Below are positions 10,721 to 22,003 of a stretch of 64,000 nt of DNA, one piece after another. The notes under the pieces were generated by a model. That model saw only the letters and a list, made by a program, of their open reading frames with translations, did no database searches and had not been told where the DNA came from. The position numbers and the translations under genes were made by a program. Position 1 is the first letter of the stretch. Each line of letters begins with the position of its first letter. The stretch comes from Chinchilla lanigera (taxonomy: Eukaryota > Chordata > Mammalia > Rodentia > Chinchillidae): assembly GCF_000276665.1 (NCBI RefSeq), contig NW_004955423.1, forward strand, positions 10,950,839-11,014,838, written 5' to 3'.

Positions 10721-11740
10721 TTAATGTTTTGTAAGACCGTAATTAGTGAGTTAGGGCACAATGAATACTGTATCAGAGTCAGAGAGACCTACTACCTCTC
10801 TAGGTCATATATGAAGGGAAATAATTATACAATGGAAGTGAGGATCCTAGTGGGTGATAAGGGTTTCCTCATGTACTACTACTGATCTTGCCTCTGTTAC
10901 TTGTAATGCTCTCTGGCACTGGAATTGGAAGTACTTGTCATCTGACCAGTAGTGGTAAAGAGCCAGGTGTTCCACCAAAGAGGCAGAGGTAGAAACCATA
11001 ACACCCCTTTCCACATTAGGTACTGATTTTTGGTAGCAGTGTGTGGTCAGACAAGCTGCAGGTAGGTAGAGCTGGGAGCCATACAGGTGTGGTGGCAGCA
11101 AAAACTGTTGCATTCCTTTCTACTGCTACCATGGGAGTGCCCGTCCATCCCTACCTGAAGTGTCATGTACCTGGGTATGGGATAATGACTAGGATGCTTT
11201 TCCCCTGATTCTTTCAGCTGAAGTCTACCACGGAAGCCAAGAGGAGTGATACCTGGCTGGAGCCAGGCAAAGCTGGTTCCTGGCTACTACACTCTGGAAG
11301 ATGTTGTAAATTTTTTGTTTCAAATCAGTGTTTCTATACAGAGTTCAAGCTTTTTGCCTCAGTGGGCTACAAGCCTGTGAGCACTGTAAAACTTTCCAGT
11401 AGCTAGGTTTTCCAGAGCAAGCTGGAACTCTATCTTTTCCCTTTATCCCTGCAAAAAAAGGACACGTCCTCCTCCAAATGTGAAGCCGGGGTAGCAAATG
11501 CTGGAGTATTTTACTCCTCTTACTGTGCCATTGTTCAAGGTCTCTAAATCTTAGAAGGTTTTAGTATCTTTCTTGCTAATTTTCAGTATTCCCCCATGGT
11601 CTCTCACTTCAAAATGCAGCTATATATCTATTACTCTGGCTCTTCTTTGTGGTGAGTCAGAGCTCCTGTCCTCACTGTATTTGATGATGTGAATGCCCCT
11701 TCTTGTTAATAAATTATTTAACAGTTAATATGCACTAAAC
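10721..11740. other. Unassigned 1-kb segment, no gene seen
   Basis: An 88-aa minus ORF (11113-10847) is present. The wording around 10975-11035 (reverse strand: 'aaaaatcagtacctaatgtg') faintly recalls ERVL/MaLR internal sequence, but I could not extend this. It may be retroviral-derived and is unproven. Confidence 0.35.
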
Positions 11741-11744
11741 GGGA

Positions 11745-12212
11745 AACATTCAAAGGTATACAGGGTTGGTTGTTAGTGTTAATCTCCTTAATTTATGTGT
11801 AAAGCAATGCAAAATGAAAGAGAACACAGAATGGTCATTGGAGAGGTTCCTGTGTATGTCTCACCCTTCAAGGCTGCAGCACTTATGCCTATGGGCGGTA
11901 GGAATGTCAGCTACTAAGCTTCAATTGCTGGGACCCTCTCCAGTCTCATGAAAGTTTACACTTCTCTTTCCAAAAACATCGTTTATGCAGTCACCAGTAA
12001 GTTCATGATTCTGTCTTTAATTCAAGGCAATTATAAAGGGCCATCTCAGTTGGAGATTATCATGGAATTGGCTCTGGCCTCTCTTGTAGTTTTCCTTTTT
12101 TCCAATCCTTTCTTCTGCTCCTTAATATGTACTGTTTCCTATAAATAAAGCGTCTGCATGCAACTCTCAACTTCAGAGTCTGTTTCCTGGGAAACCTGTC
12201 CTACCACATTCA
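11745..12212 (+). mobile_element. Candidate LTR-type element, sense
   Basis: The right end has the layout of an LTR 3' part: AATAAA within 'cctataaataaagcgtctgc' (about 12139-12158), then 'tctgtttcctgggaaacctg' and a terminal 'ccaca' at about 12211. The left end is unclear and no TSD was found. It could instead be single-copy sequence with a chance polyadenylation signal. Confidence 0.35.
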
Positions 12213-12564
12213 TTATTATCTAATACTGGAAAAATTGAGAAGACGTTTTCGTCAGATAACTTTAAAATCAGAAACCTTTTGCTTAGTTCAAAGTCCAAAA
12301 TCAGTCTCTCAAATGTTTTGAAGTCCTTCTCCTTCAAATGACCAGGCTGATATTACCGCAGTCAATTTCTATAGAAACAAGGGGAGAAAGAATATAGAAT
12401 CTTGGGCAGCTAGGGAACAAGGATCTTACCTGATTTTCATATAACATAAAATATAACCTAGAAGGCCTGTGAATAATTCATGGACCTGACTTCCCCATTT
12501 ATATTTGTTTGATTGTGTTAGATTTACCTATAGATGTAGTCTGGGTCATACTGGGAATGTTATA

Positions 12565-12952
12565 GGTACTAGCCCAATTTCTATTGCTAAGGGCACAAGA
12601 GCATGGCTGCTTAAATTTTAAAGGAAAGAAATTTATCTTGACTCACAGTTTTGGTTCAAGAAGACACATCTGGTCATCTTATTGGCAGTCTGGAGGTGGT
12701 ACAAGGCATCAAGAAGCTCACCTATGATTATCCTCTAGTGCCTCTGGTGTCTGTTTCTTTCTCTCTCACACACACATAAAGCCACCAGTGTTCAGTTATG
12801 AGTCCTCCATTCTCAAGAATCATAATCACTGTTCAGAAGCCCCACCTCTGAGCACCACAAGCAGATGAAGCTTTACTTTCTTAATACCTCGCTAGTGGGG
12901 ATGCATTTCCACGTGAGTTTCAGAGAGGGCAAAGCACATTCAAACCATAGCA
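12565..12952 (-). mobile_element. MaLR element: 3' LTR (left end on plus strand)
   Basis: The plus strand reads a reversed MaLR LTR: 'tttctattgctaagggcaca', 'gaaatttatcttgactcaca', a GA/CT-rich centre, then 'gcaaagcacattcaaaccat' and 'agca'. It is directly followed by recognisable MaLR internal sequence, which makes it the 3' LTR of the provirus-like element extending to about 15231. Confidence 0.8.
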
Positions 12953-14346
12953 TTCCACCCTTGGCTCTATGACTCTCATAATCTTTTCACATACAACTTG
13001 CAATCATTCCTTCCAAGTAGACGCGGTCTTAAATCACACCAGGGTTAATTTAAAATTCAAAGTCTGGAGTTGTATCTGATCCTCAAGGCAGCCTCTTAGC
13101 TATGAACCTGTAAAATCAAAACTTAAATCTATTTCCTATACAACATGGTAGGACAGGTAGAGGGCTAATATTTCCATCCAAAAAGTGAGAGATGGGCAAA
13201 GAGAAAGCAGTAACAGGCCCAAACCAAGTCACAAACCCAGTAGGTAAAAATTTAAATCTTAAAGCTCCAGGTCCAGCACCCTTTGCACAGCACTGTGGAG
13301 AGTAAGTCTTCAAAGCCTTCAAGGCCTCTAGACTTTGCTGGGCGTAGACTACAGGGTTAATGCCTCAGACAGGCTACACACACTGCCTATATCTTTATCT
13401 CACCGTGTTGTGCATTGCTGATTGCTCCACGTTCCTGAGACCTCTGTTACAGCTCTGCCCTGACAGCTGCATGGCCATGACTTTACTGGGGATCTCTCCA
13501 GAAGCTCTGCCCTTATGACAAACTTCTACATAGTTTCCCAGGCTTTCTATTGAAGTCACCATAACACCGTGCTCTTGCATTCTGCACATTTGCGAAACTA
13601 TACCATAGGAATATTACCAAGCATTGTTGCTACCAAGAGCAGGGCTTGGACCCACTTCTGTGGCTGCAGCCATGGGCTTCTTCCCCAGATAAAAGCAGGG
13701 ATACACATCCCAAGGAAGCCTAGGGGTGCAGGGACAGTGCACCCAGGACTCACAACTAAAATAATTCTGCCCTGAAGTTCTCTGGAACTGTAATGGGAGG
13801 AACATTCTAGAAGATATACTTGAACTCTTTTCTTCAGTTCTTCTGAAAAGTAATACCCAATCACTAAAACCATTTCTTTCTGCAAACCAATTCTTTCTCC
13901 AACTTTTATACCAGGCTGTCAATTTCCCATTTTTTCTAGTTTTTATTCCTCTAGAATTGTTAGGAAAGCAGCCAAAAGCACCCACCAAGGGACTTCTTAT
14001 TTGGTTTAAAAACTTCATCCTCCAGAAAGCTAGTTCAACACTTTTAAGTTTAGTCTTTCCTGATGTCTTTCGTCATCTACACAACACTGGCAGGTTCTTA
14101 GCAGTGGTGTTATGATGTAACACAAACAGCCTTTTCTCTTCTTTCCTATTAGATCCTTGTTTCCATTTGAGGTCAGCTCCCTAGTTTCCTTATCTTCTGA
14201 CCCCTCTTGAATCTCCTATAATTCTCCATGGTCAACAGCATAATCTTTCTCTAGCCTACTCCTGCAAATTCTTATAACTTCTATCTGTAGCACAGTTCCA
14301 AAGCTGCTTTCATGCTTTTTCTGGGACAGTTAGGGTAATGACCCTA
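12953..14346 (-). mobile_element. MaLR internal region (antisense)
   Basis: From 'ttccacccttggctctatga' onward the order matches the reversed internal part of MST/THE1-type MaLRs. The markers are 'ccttccaagtagacgcggtc', 'ttaaaattcaaagtctggag', 'gaacctgtaaaatcaaaact', 'gcagccatgggcttcttccc', 'acactggcaggttcttagca' and finally 'agttccaaagctgctttcat' near 14296. MaLRs have no gag-pol genes of their own. The 134-aa minus ORF at 14018-13614 lies inside this and is not a gene. Confidence 0.8.
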
Positions 14347-14803
14347 TTCTGTAATAGTGATATTCTGTGGTTGTTGAGAGCAAAGCTGTCTGCACCTTGG
14401 GACAAGGTCACTATTTCTCAAGAGTTTGGCAGGGCCCCATGAGAAGTGTACACACCTCAGGGAGCTGACACACAAAGTGCCTTGGCTTTCCCCTGGGATA
14501 ATATAGATGCTTCCCCTCTTGTTCCCCACGTAAGTACCAAAGCATGACGTTCTGCTGAAGATTAGATGTTCTTCCTGTTCTGGATCTTAACCTCTCCTTA
14601 AATTCTCCATAAACTGATTAAATTTTCTCTGTGCTGATTGTATAAATAAACACTCTGAAGTTGTTGGGCTGTCCTTTCTCCCATCAGGAGAGCAGCTCCA
14701 CCTGGCCCCAGCTTTCTGCATCTTGACTCTTGTCTTCTTTTCTTCATCCTCCACCATCCTCCCTCTGGAGTTTCAAGAGCTGTGCTGGATATGACAGGTA
14801 GAA
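14347..14803 (+). mobile_element. Candidate ERVK-like solo LTR nested in the MaLR
   Basis: About 450 bp do not fit the MaLR pattern at the point where internal sequence should meet the 5' LTR. They read in sense as an LTR: 'gtataaataaacactctgaa' (AATAAA near 14644), then a U5-like part 'gagagcagctccacctggcc', 'ccagctttctgcatcttgac', TC-rich sequence and 'gagctgtgctggatatgaca'. That U5 style is known from rodent ERVK LTRs. No convincing 6-bp TSD was found and the ends are approximate. Confidence 0.45.
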
Positions 14804-15231
14804 ATGACTTTTCAGTGACCAAAATGAAATGCATGAAGCTGGGTACTTGTACAGAAAAAAAGGTTTATTTAGCTCATGATACTGGAGGTTTGAGGGCACA
14901 GCAGTGGCTTGTGTTCTGCTTTGATGAAGATTTCATGGCAGGTTGCAAAACCATGGCACATGCAGTAAGAAATCATATTGCCAGAGAGAACATCAAAGAG
15001 GCTAAGGAGGATCCAGGCTTGATCTTTTTATTCCATTCTCTTATGGGGGAACTCAGGGATCCGTAAGAGCTACTTTGATATCTCCCAGGGTTACCCCCAG
15101 TGACCTCAGGGTCTGCCACTGCACCCCACCATTTAAAGGTCCTCCCACTTCTCAACATCACCACACTGGGGACCAAGTTGGCAGTACAAGAATGCTTATG
15201 GGATACAGCGAATCCACTTCCAACCACAGCA
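14804..15231 (-). mobile_element. MaLR element: 5' LTR (right end on plus strand)
   Basis: The reversed LTR reads 'gaaaaaaaggtttatttagc' (less one base), 'tcatgatactggaggtttga', then 'tccacttccaaccacagca' at the right edge. It pairs with the LTR at 12565-12952 and completes an antisense LTR-internal-LTR unit of about 2.7 kb including the nested LTR. ORFs at 14782-15066 and 15257-14973 are reading frames of this LTR. Confidence 0.75.
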
Positions 15232-15671
15232 CTATGTAACCTCACACTCCACAGCACGGTAATGTGCTCACAGAACGTGACAGGCCTTGGGGTTTCCCAG
15301 TGCCCAAAGCAAAATGGTCATAGTCAGTTGAATATCATGGATAAGCACAATACTCAGATAACACCCAGTAAGTAAGATGGAATTTATTGTTCCTCTGACT
15401 ATTCTATATCTACCCATACCTGGAGAGATAATGATCTTTCTTTTTGTGACGTATCTGCTTGTGTCTTCTCATGTTGTGGTCAGGGTACAGCCAGACAGGT
15501 GTGTCTACATCATAAAAGAAAGGTGTCAGTTAAAAAAATTATCCAATCAGTTAACATGTCCCCTCTTACCAATACATAGGCTCCATAAAAGAGATCCCAG
15601 CTCAATGTAAAAAGCTGCTTGATAATAATAGCCCAGAAGCAGGAAACATAAAGTAAATATCTATGTAAGCA
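15232..15671. other. Single-copy sequence, no gene seen
   Basis: Two short plus ORFs (91 and 77 aa) have no motif. Nothing was recognised. Confidence 0.45.
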
Positions 15672-15880
15672 CTTTTTCTTTTAATTTTTTTCCAGTTCTA
15701 GGGATGAATCCAGGTACTCATGCAAGGTAGGCCAGTGCTATATCAGTGAGCTACATCCTTGGACCTTTTAATTCTGAGACAGAATCTTAGTAAGTTTCCC
15801 AATCCATCCTTGAACTAGGAATCTTCTTGCTTCTGCGTTTTGAATAAGTGGGGATTATGGGTGGAAGTTACCATGCTTGG
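15672..15880 (-). mobile_element. Composite SINE: 7SL-type half fused to ID-type half
   Basis: Read on the minus strand, a B1/Alu-like unit ('ccaagcatggtaacttccac', 'ccataatcccc', ending 'gattctgtctcagaatt') is followed directly by an ID-like unit ('ggtccaaggatgtagctcac', 'ccttgcatgagtacctggat', 'tcatccctagaactgg') and an A-rich tail. The 7SL-then-tRNA order is that of the old dimeric rodent SINEs. Divergence is high. Confidence 0.75.
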
Positions 15881-15885
15881 TCTTT

Positions 15886-17350
15886 AAGTAAATGGCTCTT
15901 AAATTTTTGGTCACAAGTGATTATTATACTAAAAAATGACTGAGGAATCCAAGTAGCTTGTGTTATGGGAGTTATACCTGTGAATATTTACATTAGAAAT
16001 TAAAACTGAAAAATTTTAAAAATATTTATGAATTTATACAAAATTACAGTAATAAACCCATAGACTGATACAATAAATAACATTTTTTTTTGAGTCAGGG
16101 TTTTGCTATGAAATTCAGGCTGGCCTTGAACTCACTTTGTAGCCCAGGCTGGCCTCGAAACTTGCAGCAATCCTCCTGCCTCAGCCTCTGAGTGCTAGGA
16201 GTATAGGCGTGTGCCACCATGCCAGGCTTCTTAAATAACATTGTATTAAGAATATTTTATAACCAAAAATGTGTTTGACTAAAATGGGATACCTACTTTT
16301 GTAAGTTAAGGTTTTTCAACATGTAATATTAAAGTACATAAAGAAAATCTTGCCTCGTGCAAATACGTAGCTGGAAATAAAGGGATATTGTAGTAACCTT
16401 TCCAAATAATGTTCAATATTCTTCTTTGGTATTGTATCACAACTTAACATATGTTAGTTTCCTAAGATTAGTTGCAATATGGAATCTGACATCGTATAGT
16501 AAACTTTTTGTACTCTATTATATCAAAAGTATTTGACTATTTTGTACTGTAAATAAACCTTCTACTCATGTTTTTGTTATACATCTATGATTGATGAAAG
16601 ATCGATTCATGAAGTAATAACTGATTTCCCACATGTTGACATAGTGCTTTATATTACCAAAAATAATTTAGTTTAAAAAAACCTTTATAAATGACTGCAC
16701 CCATCTCAACATAAAAGTATTGGAAAGCAGTCTAAGCTCTAAGTTTTCTCAGATTTGAGTTTTGACTTTTTTTAATAACATTTTTTTCATTGCCAAGAAA
16801 TATTGCTTTACTTCCTTGGAAGTTCATTTTTGATAGAACATCTGTCAAACAGCCAAGTAAACACGGAAGTCTGTCCGTCAATCACTCTTTAAGTAAAATT
16901 GATGCTCCGTGGAAAATGCATCCAGTTCAGCTCACAATTCAATCGTACAAGTGCTTTTCCCTGGAACAACCTGCCTGTCTCAGTGTACTGTATAATTTTA
17001 TGTTACAGGCATCTGATTTTGCTACACTGAAAATTAAAAATGGTACAATAAAGATTTAATACAATTAATTCTTACTGCAGCATCAACAACATTTTTGACT
17101 GAAATCAAGACTATTTGTTCATCAATAATATCTATTCATGAAAAATACAACGACCTTTGCTATGGTCTGGTACCCCAGCCTTAGCTCCTGCCCGGAAGAT
17201 CGTCCTTTCATCTGCCATTGATGCAAAACTTACCACAGTAGAAATAACAAGTATTGAAGCACAGTTTCGACCTTGTAGACTACTGAAAGTGTTTCAACTA
17301 TGTGCAGGGATGTCTGGACCACAGTCTGAGACCTGTGGTTCTAGACTGTA
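15886..17350. mobile_element. hAT-Charlie-like DNA transposon, split by a B1
   Basis: The left end 'ggctcttaaatttttggtca' resembles the Charlie terminus 'ggttctcaaa'. The run 'cattagaaattaaaactgaa', 'aataaacccat', then after the B1 'gaaaatcttgcctcgtgcaa', 'gttgcaatatggaatctgac', 'tccttggaagttcatttttg', 'aatggtacaataaagattta' and 'ctggtaccccagccttagct' follows in order a common long mammalian hAT element I remember. The strand of the transposase was not settled, and the frames are broken. The 89-aa plus ORF at 16790-17059 is a by-product. The right end near 17350 is uncertain. Confidence 0.65.
16085..16231 (-). mobile_element. B1-type SINE, 11-bp TSD, nested in the DNA transposon
   Basis: The antisense body reads 'gagtcagggttttgctatga', 'ttcaggctggccttgaactc', 'actttgtagcccaggctggc', 'ctcctgcctcagcctctgag', 'gtgtgccaccatgccaggc'. 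The TSD 'taaataacatt' lies at 16074-16084 and 16232-16242. The internal duplication is present. Confidence 0.95.
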
Positions 17351-17551
17351 GGTCTAGACTGGTCCAAGAGCAAAAGTCAGTATTTTGGTGGCACCTGACA
17401 CCGTTAGAATTTAGCGTCTCAGCAGAGCAAAGGAGAGGATAGAGATTCAAAGCCCAGCTACTCCCCTCTGTTCACTTCTCCTCCTAAATTACAAAGACGA
17501 AATGGTTCGGATGTAGAAATCCAAGGAAAATGAGTTTCATGAATGTAAACA

Positions 17552-17561
17552 CCCCCCCCCG
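17552..17561. repeat. Poly(C) run, about 10 C
   Basis: A short homopolymer 'cccccccccc' next to 'gcattgtag'. It could form a G-rich structure on the minus strand. Confidence 0.9.
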
Positions 17562-17589
17562 CATTGTAGCTATCCTATAAAATACATTC

Positions 17590-17937
17590 ATTAAGCCTTT
17601 TTTTATTTTAAAGAGAATAATGAAAAAAGGAACAATAACAAAATAACAACATAGACAAAACCAAACCAAAGTGAAAACAATAGAAATGATCCAGCATTTC
17701 AGAACAAATGATAGGAATTAACAGTGGTTGCTATATTATACATTGTTATCTTCAGCAAAGTTGCTCAGATTATCAGATGTAAGAGGGGAAGAGTGATCAA
17801 ACCATTAAAGAGAAAAAAAAAATAAGAACAAAACAATATTAGAAACGATACAGCGTTTCACTAGACAAGATGGTAGGAATTCACCAGTGGTTGTTATATT
17901 GCATATTGTTGTCTTCAAATTAGTTGCTCAGATTAAG
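17590..17937. repeat. Old tandem duplication, unit about 160 bp
   Basis: Two segments of about 95 bp, 17679-17772 and 17839-17935, align well: 'tagaaatgatccagcatttc' against 'tagaaacgatacagcgtttc', then 'gataggaatt' against 'ggtaggaatt', 'cagtggttgctatatt' against 'cagtggttgttatatt', and 'gttgctcagatta' in both. 'attaagcctttttt' occurs before the first unit (about 17591) and after the second (about 17932), which suggests a longer repeated frame. Confidence 0.75.
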
Positions 17938-18239
17938 CCTTTTTTGTCCCCTCCCTCGGATAAGGAAAAGGGGCAAACTAAATCATATGGCAGCCTCAGT
18001 CTTACTAGCTCCTTACCTCTAAGGTCAAGTAAATGCCCATTGTATTCAAGGCTTTAAGAGGCCTTAAAGAAAAATGATTGCACCAATTCCTTCCATAAAG
18101 TTTTTTCTGCGTAGAACAACATTTCTCTCTCCCAATATGTTTCCTTGTATCAAACAGAAATCTAAGGCTGCTGTATAAATTTTCCTTCTTACACTCTCAT
18201 TAAATCCACGTGAGGCAGACCGTCAGCATGCTCATTATC
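17938..18239. other. Single-copy sequence, no gene seen
   Basis: About 300 bp with no ORF of note and no recognised repeat. Confidence 0.4.
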
Positions 18240-18855
18240 ATAGCTAGGCACGTCTTTAAACAGATTATAAGTCACCCTTCAGCCTTATTGCTCCTTCAGG
18301 CTAAACAATTCTCGTTATTAACCTTTCCTCTCAGCCTTTATTTTCCCACTCTTTTATCATTCTTGTTGCTCTGTGTTGGATTCTTTCCAGTTTTGCCACA
18401 TTCGACTGAAAGTGTCAAGAATAAAACTAGACACCTTCCCTTAATAAGGTCTTCAGTAGTGGCAACAGAGGCAAAATGTGACTTCCTGGATGTGACATGG
18501 CATATTCCTGTTAATCTATTACCATTGAGGCTTTTACACAACAAGCCCGTTTTGCTGACTGGTACCCAGTGGTAGGTTTGCAATCGCCCCAAACTTTCTG
18601 TCATCCTGCCGCTGAGGCTGAGAGTCCCTGTTTTTCATCTCCGTGTTTTGTTTCTGGCTTCTGACTGTCACATCTTGCCCTTGTCCTATTTTACTCTCTC
18701 ATAGTTTTTTCCCTGCCAATTTTCCTAATTTATCAAACTCACACTGAACTATTCCTGGTTCCTAAGATGTAGGCAATATCAACCACTTCATGTCATTTAC
18801 ACATCTCCCGGTCCCATCAATCCAGGCATGTATTTAAAAATACTGCCTGATTTGG
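18240..18855 (-). mobile_element. CR1/L3-type LINE remnant (antisense)
   Basis: The plus strand follows the reversed CR1/L3 3' half in order. The markers are 'gctccttcaggctaaacaat' (18290), 'tttcctctcagcc', 'atcattcttgttgctctgtg', 'ttggattctttccagttttg' (18378), 'aaaatgtgacttcctg', 'ccaattttcctaatttatca' (18716) and 'aggcaatatcaaccacttca' (18770). These are the familiar CR1 segments ending in the YRDL-like region of the RT gene. The ORFs of 121 aa (plus) and 88 aa (minus) fall inside it. CR1/L3 has long been inactive in placental mammals, so this is very old. Confidence 0.65.
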
Positions 18856-21800
18856 GGCATATTATTTTCTAGCTGTAGAAGAGAGAGTGCAATAGCTGAA
18901 ATAGGCCTCCCTCAGAAATCACTTCTTCACTATTCAGAAAGTATAGAGGTACCGGTGTGCTACCAAAAATAGAAATATGTGAATCTCAGTTTGTTACGTA
19001 CTGGAAATCCTACATCTCAAAGGTAAGGTGAGACTAGTCTGTGATATAAGAAAATACAGTTGCTCCTAGAAATCAGAAATTTATGATTTTTCTCACAATA
19101 AACCTAGGTTGTGCAGTCAGCTCAGAGGTCAGAGTATGGTCTATGTGTTCAGAAAGGCGCCCGGGTTTTTTCCTGTTCTTACTCTACCATCCGCTAGGAT
19201 ATTGTCCTCACCTGAATGGTCTAGCTGCGTCATGTGCAGCTTGATAAAGGAGGAAGTGAACATGAAGATGTGCTTATCCTGCGTTCTACAGTTCGAGCTC
19301 GAAGAAATGGCATGTGCCACTTCCACTCACATTCCGTCTGCTATTAACTTAAATGGGTAGTCCAATATACCCAGTATGATCCTGTTGGTTATAATGGAAA
19401 ATCTCCCTTCTCTCCTGATCGTGAGCTTAATTTAAACACCACTGTCCTTGAAAAGGTGAGTCAAATTTCACCTCCCCATGTAGCCTGCCCTTAGAGGTAG
19501 AACTTCCCTGCACTTTCCTCCTGAGCTTGTTTTGTGTAACTTGCACTGCCCTGGAGGTCCAACTGGAGGTTCACTTAACATGATTTCACTTATACGCAAA
19601 TTTTGGAGAGGGGCAAAAATCATTCTGTGAGATCTAATGTGTTTGAACAGAATCGTATCTACTTTCTTTAACCCAGATCCTACTGTATCATAAGGAAGTT
19701 TTCATGTAAGCAGTAGTAATTTTGGATTAGTTTTGAGTGATCACATATGATGTTCTGCTTGTGATCAAGTGACTTCTGTCATGCTTTTCTGGCGGAAGGC
19801 AGATGGCTCTATACGAATGGAAATATAGGCAGAAATATCTAGTAACTTCATTGCACATATTAATAGAATTCTACTATGTGAATATAAGAACTACACTGAG
19901 GTCTTAATATTTTTGTGTTAATTCTCAAAGGATTTTAGAGTTAATTATCAGTTAATCCACTCTACCAAACCACAAGTGAAACATAAGCAGCTTGCCTGGT
20001 GATACTAATATAGCCATCAAACCCAAAACTCATGATCTTTTCACTGTACAATATTTCCCCTCCTAGGTTTATGTTTGAGCTTGCAACTGTCTTGATTGTG
20101 TTTTCCTCGGAGCCAGAGCATAATTTATTAAGGACAGCATTCCCCAGTCAGTGCATATTTATGAGGTAAAATTGACCAACAAATTCGTACTCCATTTATA
20201 GATGACGGAAGTCTCCAGTGGCTTATGCTTTTTTTTCCCTCCATTCAGGTTTTAAACAGAAGCTTACTTCTCCTGAAAATTGTTCAAGTTCCAGCAGTAT
20301 TTGAATCTTTGTAGGCGAATGAGACCCTGAAAATGGACCTCATGTGTTGTGTCTGCCCTCGGGAGACATCCTCACCCCTCTTGCGGTATGCCTGAGGGAG
20401 CAACTTGCATGCTGCCATTTCACTCCACTGTAAAATTAGAATCACTTTGCTATTCCCAATGCCCCTTATGATCATTTAATGCTGGTAAAGGGTTAAAAAC
20501 CCACAGTGATGTGCTACTATTACCCAAAAATGACCAATTCGAGTGATGCAGAGGTAAATACCACTTCAAATATCCTCCCCCCATTTACCTTGCTGTGCCC
20601 AGAACACTTTTGTGGAATTAACAAAAGGAATGATGAGGTTTTAGATGAGTTTCCAATAAACTGATGGCTGGTTTTGATTACATAAAATAAGTACATTATT
20701 TATAGTTGGAAGACCCCATATTTGTATGAGAAATATCAATCCCACTATGGGCCAGGCAGGGGCCACATAGAGAAACCACGCAGACTACGCTCTCTGAACA
20801 ACTGGTCTACAGTTACTGAACATAGATTTTCAAAAATCTTTTAGAAATATGTCTGACCTATTATTTGAGTCCTTTCCAATATAAATGACTGTCCACGTTT
20901 ATTTTTGCACAATAATTCAGCAGTTTGATTTTTATTTCTTTATCCCCTGCCTTGACTTTCCCTCTTAAAATGCTAAGTCACAATGAATAGGTTATAGATA
21001 CCTTCTAGTTAACCCTGGCTGAGGCTTATTCAAATACTTTCTCTTTCTATCTTCTTCTCATCCAACTAGCTCACCTAATTACGTGGTAAGTCACTGATTC
21101 TATGACACAGAAAGGAAAGTCTTCCTGAGCTAGTCAAGTGATGCTTTAATTTCACTCGGGGAAAGCTTATCAAAGGAGACAGGACCCCTAAATGCAGCAG
21201 ATATTTGAAGCTGGTGGTGAGCTTATATTGCTGCCGTAGCAACCTTGTCATTAAGGATGTTTCAGCTTTTCCTATTAACCTCTATTTTCAGAGGTTTATA
21301 ACTTCTTGGTGAAAATTTCCTCCAGGCTAAAATTTGGCATACATGATCTTAGATGTGCCAGGTGTCAGTGAATATATACATATATAGTATCCATTTTCTC
21401 AAAGAAAACCTGGTGAATTTCCAAATGAATTAGCTCATTTCTCATAGGGTACAAATTCATTACATTTAGTGGGAACTTGATTATTTTTAGAAAATGCTTA
21501 TACAGCACAACTAAGCACTTCTAAGATCTAGTGTTTGTTCTCGTCACCTTTTTCCTCACTGGTTGGCGTGGTCACACTAAAAAATATCCAGGTGACACCT
21601 GCCTGGCTCAAAATTAGTTTTAAACTCACATAAGTAGAGGCAGTTAGAGGTGGACTCTCTGTGTACCTGAAATTCACAGCTTACTTTTATCAGCACACAG
21701 GGAAGGAAAAGGGAATCTAGTTGGTTGTGCAGCTACCAATCTAGGGTTGGAGGCAATGCAAAAGTCAGAGGCTAAGATCAGAATCCACCCTCTCCTGCTT

Positions 21801-22003
21801 ACTTGTCTTTAAGTACCTAACAAGACCACATTTTCCATGATCTCAGTAAGATCCTGCCAGTTTCCTAAGGTTACAAAATAATTCTACACTCTCATCACCG
21901 TTTTAGAATTGGGCAACACCATAGTCAAAGTTCAGCTCTGTTTGTACGTGTAAGATAATTTCTTAGTAAATTTTCCAATCTCTTCATTTTTTCCTAATGT
22001 TGT
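18856..22003. other. 3.1 kb repeat-poor sequence, no gene seen
   Basis: Only short ORFs (83 aa or less), no SINE, no LTR and no simple repeat longer than a few units. One weak MIR-like antisense phrase occurs near 20195. It could contain regulatory elements, but I see no specific signal. Confidence 0.45.

Noticed and set aside
11745..12212. Polyadenylated gene 3' end around the AATAAA at about 12145
   Set aside because: There is no upstream coding sequence, and an LTR-type right end explains the signal as well. It is kept only as a low-confidence LTR candidate.
13614..14018. 134-aa minus-strand ORF
   Set aside because: It lies in MaLR internal sequence, which encodes no conserved protein, and it shows no retroviral motif.
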